Source of the DNA: Pseudorasbora parva
Lineage: Eukaryota; Chordata; Actinopteri; Cypriniformes; Gobionidae
Assembly: GCF_024679245.1 (NCBI RefSeq)
Contig: NC_090175.1
Location: forward strand, 54,807,449-54,871,448
DNA: 64,000 bases
Direction of reading: 5' to 3'
The notes beneath the pieces are model-generated. The model was not told the origin of the DNA and did no database searches. It saw only the letters and a program-made list of their open reading frames with translations. Positions 45,466-56,360 of this stretch are shown here, piece after piece (within the stretch, counting starts at the first letter, position 1; each line of letters begins with the position of its first letter). A program made the translations under genes and the position numbers.

Positions 45466-46076
45466 TAGGGCTGGGACTCGATTAAAAAAAATTATCTAAT
45501 TAATTAGAGGCTTTGTAATTAATTAATCGAAATTAATCGCATTTTAATTGCATATAAATATTTGATCTGGAACAATGAGAAGGATTTTTAGGAAACCATT
45601 GAATAATGACTGAATACATAAGCTTAATCAACAAAATATTGTTTATTTATTTCAGTCCAGCAGACCAGACCAATGTTTGCCATTAAGTTTAGCAAAAGCA
45701 TATTTGTGATATTTGAGGCTCGATGTGCTGCGGTGATACGCAAATTCCTTGTTGTATAGCTTGCACACAACCATGCTCTTGTCGATGCTTCCATCGTTTT
45801 GTTTTTTAAAACAAAATTTCCCATCCACGGGGCCAAGCAGAGCGGTCTCATCAGCTTCTTCGTTCATGTTCACACTGGTTTGTTGTTGTCGTGAGGTGAG
45901 CGCTAGTTGGTGTTCCAGTATAATCGGTCTGTCGAAACTCATTCATTGAAAAACGTTCCGCGGTGCAAAAAAAAGTGTAGTTAAAATTATGTTAGTTATT
46001 TTTTTGCGTAATTAATTAACGCGTTAAAGTCCCGTAGTTAATTAATCTTAATTAACGCGTTAAAGTCCCGGCCCTA
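45466..46076 (-). mobile_element. hAT-like non-autonomous element (TAGGGCTGGGACT ends)
   Basis: Left TAGGGCTGGGACTCGATTAA and right TTAACGCGTTAAAGTCCCGG then CCCTA are inverted copies. ATTAATTA-rich arms surround a minus-strand coding remnant (45652-45942). The ACGCGTTAAAGTCCCG end is present twice, about 34 bp apart. The target duplication is not clear. Confidence 0.78.
45652..45942 (-). pseudogene. BED-type zinc-finger remnant of a hAT transposase
   Basis: A 96-codon minus-strand frame starts MSFDRPIILEHQLALTSRQQ, or at a downstream MNEEADETAL. It contains GKFCFKKQNDGSIDKSMVVC, then NKEFAYHRSTSSLKYH. This resembles the N-terminal BED zinc finger of hAT transposases, which binds the element ends. 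The second cysteine of the expected C-x2-C (VVCKLC) is tyrosine here (VVCKLYNKEF). The final histidine or cysteine is also lost, because sequence changes after KYH. The finger is therefore probably broken. The catalytic RNase-H-like domain and the dimerisation region are absent. I infer the family from the motif and the element ends. Confidence 0.6.
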
Positions 46077-46135
46077 ATTTTAATATAGGACTAGTGTACA
46101 TGTGGCCAGAACCATGTTACCCTCGACAGATTTTC

Positions 46136-47366
46136 CATATTGACAAAAGTATTGAGACCCCCCCACAAATCACTGAGTTCAGGTGTTCAATCTCTTCATG
46201 GCCACAGGTGTATAAATCAAGCTCTAGGCCTGCAGACGCTTCTACACACATTAGTGAAAGAATGGGTTGCTCTCAGGAGCTCAGTGAACTCAAGCGTGGT
46301 ACCGTGATAGGTTACCACCTGTGCAATAAGTCCATTTGGAAAATGTCCTCACTATAAATATTTCCCTCTTAACTGTTGGTGGGATTATAACAAAGTGAAA
46401 GCAATTGGTAACATCAACAATTTAGCCATGAAGTAGTAGACCACATATAATCACAGAGCGGGGTTAGCGCTTGCTGAGGTGCACAGTGCGCAGAAGCTAC
46501 CAAGTTTCTGCAGAGTCAATAGCTACAGATCTCCAAACTTCTGTGGTCTTCAGATGAGCTCAAGAACAGTGCGTAGTAATGATGCAAAAGTCCAATTCAT
46601 TTCTGCAAACCGGTTCTTTTTGAATAGTTTGACTCAAAGAACCAGTTAAAAAAGCCATTTCATAGGTTACTGACGTCATCATGCAACGTCGCTAAGCAGA
46701 TTTTTTTTTTTAAACTCAAATCATGAAATATGTGTCAATGCATAATATTGCCTTTCATTCACTTAAGTTAAAGGGGTTTGTGCAGTTTCATTCGCAGATC
46801 CTTTATGTCGGATACGATTGACCAATATTGAGTAGCCTATATCTTGGATAAGATTCCTGAAAGTATAGCACAAACAGCACACATTGCAGACATGCAAAAA
46901 CAAGGATATGTTGCATGTCTAAAATAGCCTATATATAGAAAGAAAAAACCCTTCTTATAAATTTATAGATTTGATTTAAAAACTTAAAATATAATCTGCA
47001 TGCACAATATAGCCTAGAGTAAAATATCTCTTGACAGAAATATTAAATGACAGGTTTATTTAATAACAGTAGTCATAATAAGCATATTACTAGTACGTGC
47101 CCTAGGCTTGAATCGCCAACTCACTCTTCAGAATCCTGAGTAATCCTCTGCAAACTTCGACAGCTGATTGAACAGACACATTCGGCTGAGTTGGACGTGT
47201 TATTTCGGCTTCTGGGTCTTGCATCATCATCTCAGATTCAGTTCAGTTCAATTAATAAACCAACACGACCGGTTACTTGCTCAGAACCAGCTAAAAAAAA
47301 AAAAGATTTGTGTCCCAAAAAAAAAATGTTTAGGCAGGTGTCCCAAAACTTTTGGCAATTGTGTGT
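46136..47366 (+). pseudogene. Tc1-like remnant (family C), ends with foreign middle
   Basis: The left part (46136-46588) begins ATTGACAAAAGTATTGAGAC. It keeps the leader and the N-terminal transposase coding region: MGCSQELSELKRGTVIGYHL, the helix-turn-helix, then decayed basic and second-helix parts to AAGAACAGTGCGTAG. The right tip (47329-47366) reads GGCAGGTGTCCCAAAACTTT then TGGCAATTGTG, the family 3' terminus. The 740 bp between them are unrelated, so the catalytic domain is deleted or replaced. Several frameshifts. A second, longer copy lies at 59787. Confidence 0.75.
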
Positions 47367-48204
47367 GTATGAAACACGACCTTGACATTTCATCATAAGA
47401 TTAACCTATATTTAATATAATAAATAAATAATTCAGATGGATTGAAGGGCTATTTAATGCACAGAAGGTCACAGAAATGGTTTTACAAGATCAAATGACA
47501 GTTTCCTTCTGTAATGTAAAAATAATGAAAAGTGTGTTCAAGGCACCACTGCAAGCGCTGCTATTAATTACAAATCCTGTGAAAAGGTTACACACATAAG
47601 CAAAGGTCTAAGGGATTACAACCACCTCAGCAAAACAAGCATCATCTTGCTCCCCGGATAGTAAAACTACAGAAAGCAGAGAAGCACCGAGCCCTGAAAC
47701 GGGACACCGCCGTCAGATGGACTGAGTGCTTTTTCATTCTTCATAGCTCAGTTTTTGCAGAATGTCGCTGTTTGTAAGTGGTTTGGTGCAGACGATTTAA
47801 TAAATCCATCTGTTGGTCACAAATCTCAGAGAGCCTTTTAAATTATTCATACTTTGCATATGTGTTTGCTCAGGCTTTCATTTTGTTACTGGGTTCATTC
47901 CTGTTCTGGAGAACCTTTTGAGGACTTGTAATGTGTAATTTGAGGAAGTATTTCTTAATTCTTTCCAAAAAAAAAAAAAAAAAAGGCCTGAGAAAACTTC
48001 AGTCAGTTTACACAATGGCATGAAAATTATCAAAATTGCTAACAAACTCAAAAAAGAATTGCATGCATATTTTACATTTTCAATATTTATATTTAGAGTA
48101 AAATTAAACAATTGAATTATTGATTACATTAACAAGATAAAAACGTTGAACACAAAATGAATGTACAAAGACAAATTCTGCATTTTCTTAGACATTTCTA
48201 AAAA
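47367..48204. other. No recognised feature
   Basis: A+T-rich sequence with an A-run at 47967-47984. Nothing supportable. Confidence 0.45.
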
Positions 48205-48640
48205 TATACACTCCTGAACAAAATCTAATGACCAGTGGATGCATTGCAAGTTTTACACATTTCGCACTGGTGGATCATAACCGGGTTGTAAGTGCTGCTT
48301 CAAAATGCCAAAAGAAGAAACAGGAGCAAGAGACAAAAAATAGAGAGTAGGCGTTTTATTGAACGTTGCATTTAAACTCGAACAGGCCGTTCATCAGCTG
48401 ATCAAAAGTTTGACCATAGCCCAAAAATAACCGCACAACAGTACTAAACATCAAATGCAAACGCTGACTCTGTAACAGAATGTTGAAGTCCCCCTCTTTG
48501 AATGAATCATCTGGGCTCTGAAATCGTTGACCTGAGCCTGCAGAACCTGTGGCTTTAATTGAGCTGAGACGGATTGAGATAATTTGACATTTAGCAGCAG
48601 ACACTTTTATATAGGGTCAATTTTAGAGGGGGTCCCTATG
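48205..48640. mobile_element. Tc1-like terminal fragment (ACTCCTGAACAAAATC)
   Basis: TACACTCCTGAACAAAATCT at the left and CATTTCGCACTGGTGGATC, AACAGGCCGTTCATCAGCTG and CTGTAACAGAATGTTGAAGT inside are words I recall from a fish Tc1-like element. There is no transposase frame and no second terminus. Confidence 0.4.
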
Positions 48641-49564
48641 GAGCGACATGAGGTTAAGCGTCTGACCCAGAGCACAGCAGTGATAAAGCCAGATTATGAT
48701 CTCGGGATCTCTCGGGCGTTCGCTCAATCCTGATTCTCACTTGAGATCAAACCTCCGACCTTCGGGAGAGCAGCTGAGATCGCAGGAGTTTAGCCCACAG
48801 AGGTCTATAAAACTACACACATACTCCTTTTAACATTGTATTACTTAGCTCTGAACTGCAGTACATTTGCGTCATCAATGCAAGCACCATCCTGAGAACT
48901 AGCAGCCAGCTGTGTTGAGACACATGTTTTAAAACTTTTAGTTTTTAGTTTAAAGCTGATCAAATTCAATTGGTGTGAAAGTGATGCATAAAATATAATG
49001 CGTAACATTCGTTTGCATGCTCTAGAGTCCAGACACACATTGTCATTGTATTTCCTTTCTTCTGAATAAACAGCATTTTGTGCATCTCTTTAAAACAATC
49101 TACAATGTGCATGTACATTTTCACTGGTAAATCCAAAGGGACAAATACTTCAATAACACAGTGAAACTGGCATCTTCTAAGCTTCTTCACATGTGTGTGA
49201 ATGACATGTGCCACAAATCAGATTTAAAAGTGCAATTGGAATAGACTAACACATGCTCGTTAGAAAAACATGCTTACCTAAATATTTGCAAAACTCGTAC
49301 TATAAATACAATTCGCTTCTGTTGCCAGGAAAATAAACAAGTGGCAGGGAAACTTTAGTCCTAAATTATGATTATATGGGCAGATCATTGATTAACAAAG
49401 ACATTTTCTTGCAGTTCCTTGCACAATACTATGCTATGGCTTCAAAACACTTCAGCAATCAGATTGAATTCTTTTGTGGACATTGTGTTTTTCAATGGAC
49501 ACTTATTGTTATGGACATTTCACCGAAGGGCAACGGATGTGATTTATCTCATGAACACTATTTC
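48641..49564. other. No recognised feature
   Basis: Unique-looking sequence with short unsupported ORFs. Confidence 0.42.
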
Positions 49565-49637
49565 AACAATGTTAGTGTTACTGGACACTTTTTTCACATT
49601 TTGTTATGTTACAGCTTTATTCCAAAATGGATTCACC

Positions 49638-49687
<50 letters not shown>

Positions 49688-50330
49688 ACCCACAATGACA
49701 ATGGCAAGTTTATTAAAAATAAAAACTACCAAAAAAAATTTTTTTTTAAAAATCACATCACAGCCTTTGCTAAATACGTTGTTGAAGCACCTTTGGTTGC
49801 ATTTTCAGATCTCTCCAGAGATGTTCCATCAGGTTCAAATCTGGGCTCTGGCTGGGCCAGTGAAGGACGTTCACAGAGTTGTCCCATAGCCACTCTATTG
49901 TTATCTCGACTGTGTGCTTGGGGTCGTTGTCCTGTTGGAAGATGAACAATTCACCACAGTCTGAGGTCCAGAGTGCTCTGGAGCAGGTTTTAATTAAGGA
50001 TGTCTCTGTACATTGCTGCATTCATCTTTCCCTTAATTCTGACTAGTCTCCCTGTTCCTGCCACTGGAAAACATCCCACAGCATGATGCTGCCACCACTA
50101 TGCTTCACTGCAAGGAATGGTATATGCCAGGTGATGAGCTGTGCCTGGTTTCCTCCAGACATGATGCTTGCCATTCAGGCCAAAGTGTTCAATCTTTGTT
50201 TCATAAGACCAGAGAATTTTGTTTCTCGTGGTCTGAGAGTCCTTCAGGTGCCTTTTGACAAACTCCTGAAAGCCTTTTACTGATGAGTGGTTTCCGTCTC
50301 GCCACTCTACCATACAGACCTGATTTGTGG
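49565..50330 (-). pseudogene. Tc1-like transposase remnant (family D)
   Basis: On the minus strand, 50313-50098 encodes the start of the catalytic domain: RNKILWSYETKIEHFGLNGK, then HHVWRKPGTAHHLAYT. The first catalytic residue of WSDETK is replaced by tyrosine. 50021-49770 holds [13 protein letters not shown] (second aspartate) and WPSQSPDLNLMEHLWRDLKM (third acidic residue, with P and I changed). Frames shift between the two. The N-terminal DNA-binding half is missing. The element's 3' region continues left to about 49565 (TTTTTTCACATTTTGTTATG), interrupted by a C/CA repeat. Inactive. Confidence 0.83.
49637..49687. repeat. (C)n(CA)n microsatellite
   Basis: About 18 C residues are followed by a CA run. 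Confidence 0.95.
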
Positions 50331-51077
50331 CATGCTGTCGAGATGGTTATTCTTCTGGAAGGTTCTCATGTCTCCACATAGAAAAGCTGGAGCTTCAGTG
50401 ATAAACATGGTGGAACACAATATTAACACAGCGGTATTTAGCAGTGATATTGTCTGGATTTTTTTTAAATTATTTACAACAAAGTAAGCTAATTTCCTGC
50501 ACAAAATATAATGGCAGTGTAATATAACAATATAGTACATTTAAAGTAGCTTCATAAGCTGAAGGAGTCATGAATTGAGAAATCACCTTATTTTAATGGA
50601 TTAATTTTAACTAGATTTGCAGACAGAATGAGATTACATAATTTGACATCTATTGATTATGTGTACGTGTCTAACTGAACATAACTTAGCACGCTGTCAC
50701 AGGCTGAAGATTTCTTTATTTGTTGTGTTGTTGGTTAATTGCTCTGCGATACAGTATGCGGTTATATATACCGATCGGACGTGCCAAGTAATAAAAAAAA
50801 ATTTGCGGGTGGATGAGAGATAAATCATTGTGTTTGTTTGGTAAATACATTTTTCAAGTCCTGTGGGATGAATCATTCCAGTTGCTGTTTTCCCACACTC
50901 TTACTGAGGGGGAGCTGAAGCTCATTATAATATGCAAATCACTGCTATCCAATCCTAGGCGTGGGCATTTACTTCCAAGTATTCAGTGCAGCATGCCCAT
51001 AAAAACTGAGCGTTCCATGAGAGAGGCAACAAAACCAGGGTAGAAAATAACCTATTACGTATTCATTATGATGTTTT
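50331..51077. other. No recognised feature
   Basis: A+T-rich sequence. No gene or repeat end was supported. Confidence 0.45.
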
Positions 51078-52024
51078 TCAATCAATCAATCAATCAATCA
51101 ATCAACTTTATTTATATAGCACTTTTACAATGACGATTGTTTCAAAGCAGCTTCACAGTGTTCACAGAAATATTTTGCAACAAAATTCGATTTGGCTGTA
51201 CAGTCGTTCTGGAGAAAACAGTGATGTTTTCAGCTTATTTTAATTTATCTTATAGCGACAATGTTGGCAGATCAGTATTATAGTCTATAATTGTCGTGCC
51301 GGAGAAGGTTTTATTGAGGATGACGTGCCGGTGAGGCAAATTCAGAGGAGACACTAATGGACACAGTCTCAGCATACACTCCAGGATGAGCTGGTCATGT
51401 CCAGACGCAGGTCCACCATCCGATCCGGACACGGCCTGGATCCGGCCGACTGCAGTAAACCTCGGGATAAACAGAGAGACTAACATTAGCATAGATGCCA
51501 CTCTTTTTATGATGTAACGAGTGCATCAGGTGTTATGGGAAGTGTTCCCGGTTCCGGCTGACCTAGTTAATGCAGCCTAACAATCAGTCAATTGATTTGA
51601 ATAATTAAAGATAAAAAATTATCTGTGTGTATGCCATAGTAAATAGATGCGTTTTTAGTCTAGATTTAAACTGATAGAGTGTGTCTGCTTCCCAAACAAT
51701 GCTAGGAAGACTGTTCCAGAGTTTAGGTGCTAAATAGGAAAAGGATCGACCGCCTGCAGTTGATTTAGATATTCTAGGTATTCTAGGTACACTGACATAA
51801 TGAACTGGCCAGAGTTTTTAGACTTCAATAGAAGTGATGGAGTATAATGTGTTAAGAGCTCACTTAAGTACTGGGGAGCTAAACCATTTAGTGCTTTGTA
51901 AGTAATAAATAAGATTTTAAAATGTATATAATGTTTAATATGGAACCAGTGCAGTGTTGACAGAACCGGCTAATATGATCATACCTTTTGGTTCTAGTAA
52001 GAACTCGAGCTGCTGCGTTTTGGA

Positions 52025-53197
52025 CAACCCAGGCTCATTGGAAATACGTGACTCTGCCTACATTTTTTCAACACCCATAATACTGTATGTACCTACAGGT
52101 ACGTTTACCTGCACTTTTTGGGTGAAACGTCCACTGGAGCTGCTAAGTGGTAATATTTTTTCTCCATTCCCAGACTGATCTCATGAAATGGCGTATGTAT
52201 GACAAGGCAATTTGTATGCCATTTTGGCGTGCTATAAAGACGCATAATTGCTTTTTAGCATGTTTATCAATGCCGTTACATTCTACCCCCCTACACCTAA
52301 ACCTACCTATCACAAGAAATATTCTGTATTTTTACATTTTCAAAAAAAACTATTTAGTATGTTTATAAACCCATTTACCTTGTGGACACACACATATTCA
52401 GACACATTTTGAAAGCGTAACTCAAACCCTTCCCTAAACCTACCCATTTGTGTATTATATAAAACAGGATATAACAGGCAGATACGACTGCATACATAAT
52501 TTATTCAGAAATACAAATATCCCAAGTGTTCCGAGGCCAAATGATTGATTTGTGTGAAGAAAATCCCCAAAAGCGATCAGTAACGTCGACTCAATCCGCC
52601 GAATATTAATAATACATTTCAAATATTGCCGCCGGAAGAAACGTCAGGTCAGCTTTGACAGCATTGGGTGTCGTGTGTCTCGTGACCAAATGCGTCATTA
52701 CGTCAGCTTCGATTGTTAAATGCCATTGGCTCTCGTGTGTCTCCTGACCGATCGCGTCACTTTCCGTGTGTATCATTTGAATTAGAAATATGAATGAACG
52801 AGTGTGTGTGTGTGTTCTGTTCGCAAAGGAGAGCGATCATCATTTCAATGACTAAAACATTAAGATCAACTCTGTTCTTCACATGAAGATATCGTATGAC
52901 TTCAGAAGACTTGGATTGCAACATGAGTTAAATACATGTACATTTGTACATGTGTACATGACTGTACATTTATTTGCCTGTTACGTGTTTTATATTGTTG
53001 AGAGTTGGTAGGTTTAGGGTAGGAGTGGAGTTAATATAAAATTAGGCTATAAATATTAATTCTGTGAGATCAGGATGGGCGGAGCGCCTCAGGTGGACGG
53101 TTCACCTAAAAAGTGCAGGTAAACGTAACTGGAAGTACACATTTCGGGTGTTGCAAAAATGTAGTCAGAGTCACGTATTTCCAATGAGCCTGGGTTG
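52025..53197. mobile_element. Foldback element in L2, 1173 bp, 8-bp duplication
   Basis: It begins CAACCCAGGCTCATTGG and ends with the exact inverse. GTTTTGGA lies on both sides (52017-52024 and 53198-53205). Removing one copy restores the L2 coding sequence (QLVQNAAARV), which confirms the borders. The outer arms are about 115 bp. A second inverted element lies inside (52175-53073). Confidence 0.92.
52175..53073. mobile_element. Inner inverted-repeat element (CTGATCTCA ends)
   Basis: The left end CTGATCTCATGAAAT pairs with ATTCTGTGAGATCAG at the right. CCTAAACCTACC near the left and GGTAGGTTTAGGGTAGG near the right are also inverted, and a second direct CCCTAAACCTACCC lies at 52433. It could be an independent insertion of a related family or the inner part of the outer element. 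Confidence 0.6.
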
Positions 53198-53572
53198 GTT
53201 TTGGACCAGCTGGAGTTTGTTTATTAAGCGAGCAGGGCAGCCACCCAGTAGAGCATTACAATAATCTACCCTTGAGCTCATGAACGCATGTACTAACTGT
53301 TCAGCATTTTGCATTGAAACCATGTGCCGTAGTTTAGATATATTTTTAAGATTCTAGAATGCAGTTTTACAGATGCTAGAAACGTGGCATTCAAATGAAA
53401 GATTGGCATCAAAGAGCACACCCAGGTTCCTCACTGACGACGAGGGCTTGACAGAGCAGTCATCAAGCTAGGTTACTACATGTGGAGATTTTCTGTCCAA
53501 TAATTAAAATTCAGCTTTATCTGAATTAACTTTCAGGAAATTACTATTCATCCGATTTTTTTTTTTTTTGTA

Positions 53573-55143
53573 TAATTTAAAAAGCCACTCATGACTCTTT
53601 TAATTAAAAACATTAAGTAAAACACACCTGATGCACATTCTTTATTCTTACATTTAAGTAAAAAGTAGAGTTTAAAAACTTGCTGTATAGTTAATTAAGA
53701 GAAAGTATAAAAGTGTCTTTAATGCACCTGATGTTGTAAACATGACTTCCCAGGAGGACTTCAATGCACCAATAGTCCCGTCAAGTCACGGTTAAAGAAA
53801 TAATTTGCACTTATCAAATATTTTCTTCATTTTTATTGAAAATAAATCCCTTTCTGATCTGATGTGGTGTGGGCAAAGGGAGTAAAGTGAGTCCGGTTTG
53901 ATTTGCATCAAAACTTTCTGCCACTCACCTTACCACTACACTACTGCTACTATTGACAATCAAGCATATTCTATAACTGTGACTGGTCCAATCTGACGTC
54001 AGTGGGTGGAGTTAATGTAAATGACCTCTGCCAACAAGGTGGGCTATTTGCACTTGTTTTTACAAAGAGTCTTGGTTGGAAAAGAGACCCGTAGGGATAG
54101 AGGGGGAAGAAAGGATTACAATCAAATCAGTCCAAGAAATAAAACCAAGTTTGAATCCAGCCTAAGTCATTTCATGCTCATCAAACTCTCAGGTTAAATA
54201 TTCAATACTTGGTTTAAGCTGATGTCATCTAGTGAGCAAAAAGTGCAAGATTTCAAAAAGAAAACTGCATGATTCCATCTCACCCCTTCCAGCATTTTCA
54301 TCCTGAAGTGAAGTTCAGCGAGGACAATGTATGATAAAGAATTCAGAAATCAAAGTGCAGTTTGGTGTTGCATACAAAGTAAGTCATTGCCATCCATTTA
54401 TCGTCACTGTTAAGCAGCTTTGAATATGCTCATGTTCTTAATGACTCCATCAGAAATTGCAAAGGGATATTAAATATGTAGCAAATGAACTGTGGCCAAC
54501 GGGATAGTGCCGGACAATCGAGCACTCGGTCTCAAGAGATGGACATGACTGTCAGATTCGCTGTCAAATGTGATAATACTGTTGGAGAAAAGCCTCACCT
54601 CGGCTTCATATAATTGCACAGATTAGTCACTGGAGCTCATTCATAATGAATCGGTGTTGTTAATTATGTATATTTGTACTGTCTTCTTTGTGTGAAAGAA
54701 TGTTTTTATCTTATTGTATGCATCGAGCACTTGCTGTATGATGGATATGCAGAATCTTAGCAGCACGACGGTTGCAGAAGGCTTGATGTCTCATGTTTTA
54801 TATATAAAACCTCCATACGAGATAGGAATAAATAGTTAATCTGAGTTCTCTGAAACAGCATTTCATCGAATTTCCACAAGTACGGCCACGGGTCACAATA
54901 ACCAGATAGAATTGTGTGGGTTTGATTCGCTCCAGAAGTGAAACACCCTCAGTGAGGTCACACGTTAATTGGCTGTGAACAGTAATGTATAATAATATGA
55001 ATGATTATGTGAAATGCAGAGGTTATAAGCCAACATCATGTCTATTCTAAAGTCACAACATTGTTCTACATGACTTCTAAATGCATATAGAAACAAACAC
55101 AGCAGTGTCTGCCTGAACTTTTGAACACTTCCTGGTAAAATAA

Positions 55144-55144
<1 letters not shown>
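53573..55144. other. No recognised feature
   Basis: Mixed sequence. The region 54280-54700 is non-repetitive with homeobox-like TAAT-rich words (CATTCATAATGAATCGG), which could fit conserved non-coding DNA. This cannot be judged without alignment. Confidence 0.4.

Positions 55145-55145
<1 letters not shown>

Positions 55146-55235
<90 letters not shown>
55146..55235. repeat. (AT)n microsatellite
   Basis: A pure TA run of about 90 bp. Confidence 0.98.
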
Positions 55236-55238
<3 letters not shown>

Positions 55239-55879
55239 GCAGCAGTGAAGGGTGTGCTATAATATAGCCTACAAACATGTAGTTCTGGTTAGTTTTGCCC
55301 GAATGAGATATAAGTGTAAAACTGTGCCGTATTTACTGTACACAGCATACTATTTTAATTTTTCTTTTACCAACACCAAGCATGCATTATGCATTAAATG
55401 TTGTTTTAACAGTAGTTAAACAGCTACTGACCTCAATACATTTCCTTTGAATACATTTTGACTAGATTACTAAACAAATACATGCAATGCACTATATATA
55501 TATATACTATACTATTTTGTGTGTACTATTTTGAATAATATTTCCTAAAATGATTATGCACACAACAGTTCGAAATATGAATTATGTGTTTCAAACTGTA
55601 TGCAATGCAGCTGTTACATGACCTCGCTACCTCACTGTGTGCATGTCCAGTTAGTAAACCAGAAATGTTTTGCACTTCTTTGGGTTGAGAGAACGCCGGT
55701 GCTTTTTGGCTGCCGCTACTCACTGGTTCTTTGTTTTTATCATGTTATTATACATCTGAACTTTTGAAATCGGGAAGTTTTAATGAGCCTTTGTTTCATT
55801 GCTAATTTGTTTGATCATCTGAATCCTGTGACCGCTGCTTTGATATCTACTGACTTTGTAGCGGACGATTGGCGTCTGC
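55236..55879. other. No recognised feature
   Basis: A+T-rich sequence with no supportable gene or repeat. The right part may belong to the 5' region of the LINE that follows. Confidence 0.4.
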
Positions 55880-56360
55880 TACTTGGCTTCCATCATTGCT
55901 ACATTACTCATTTTCCGTGATGTGGTTACTCAAGCTGCTGCTATGGATCATCTTTTCTTCTGCTGTGACCTGCACAAACTTAGAACCGCAATCAAACCTC
56001 CGGATCTTAGATGCCAACTGAAATACATTCATCGTGCGTCTAGTCTGAATTTCTGATTCAGTTCTGCTAAAACTAAATGTGGTAGACAAAGTCACCTTTG
56101 GTCTGCACACCCTAGGCTGCCTAAAACTGCTGGGAGGACTATTGATCATGAAGTTCTTACTCCACTGCCCAGGTCAGACTTCAATAGTTTACTACGTTTT
56201 ACTCTTTTTAATGTCCGCTCACTTAACAATAAAACATCTCTCATCCATGAACTTATTGAGGACAGAAATTTAGATTTTTTTTGTCTGTTTCTGAGACATG
56301 GCAAAAGCCTAATGACTATGTTTTATTTAAACCAAACAATACCATCTGGATATGCTTATA

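Larger units (their letters stand above)
51078..53560 (-). pseudogene. L2-type LINE, 5'-truncated, reverse transcriptase C-terminal part
   Basis: Read on the minus strand, the fragment starts near 53560 (TELNFNYW-like) and runs to a (TTGA)n tail at 51105-51078, the end expected of fish L2 LINEs. Coding pieces include MSSRVDYCNALLGGCPARLI and NKLQLVQN (about 53280-53198). The frame continues across the inserted element with AAARVLTRTK, then ISKSTAGGRSFSYLAPKLWN and SLPSIVWEADTLYQFKSRLK before the ORF end (about 51640). This is the thumb and C-terminal part of the L2 polymerase, which copies its own RNA at the target. The endonuclease and polymerase core are absent through 5' truncation. Some frames are broken. 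Confidence 0.85.

Noticed and set aside
49376..49945. 189-codon ORF
   Set aside because: Runs through a C/CA microsatellite and the antisense of a Tc1-like remnant.
54280..54700. Conserved regulatory element
   Set aside because: Sequence complexity alone is not evidence; needs cross-species alignment.
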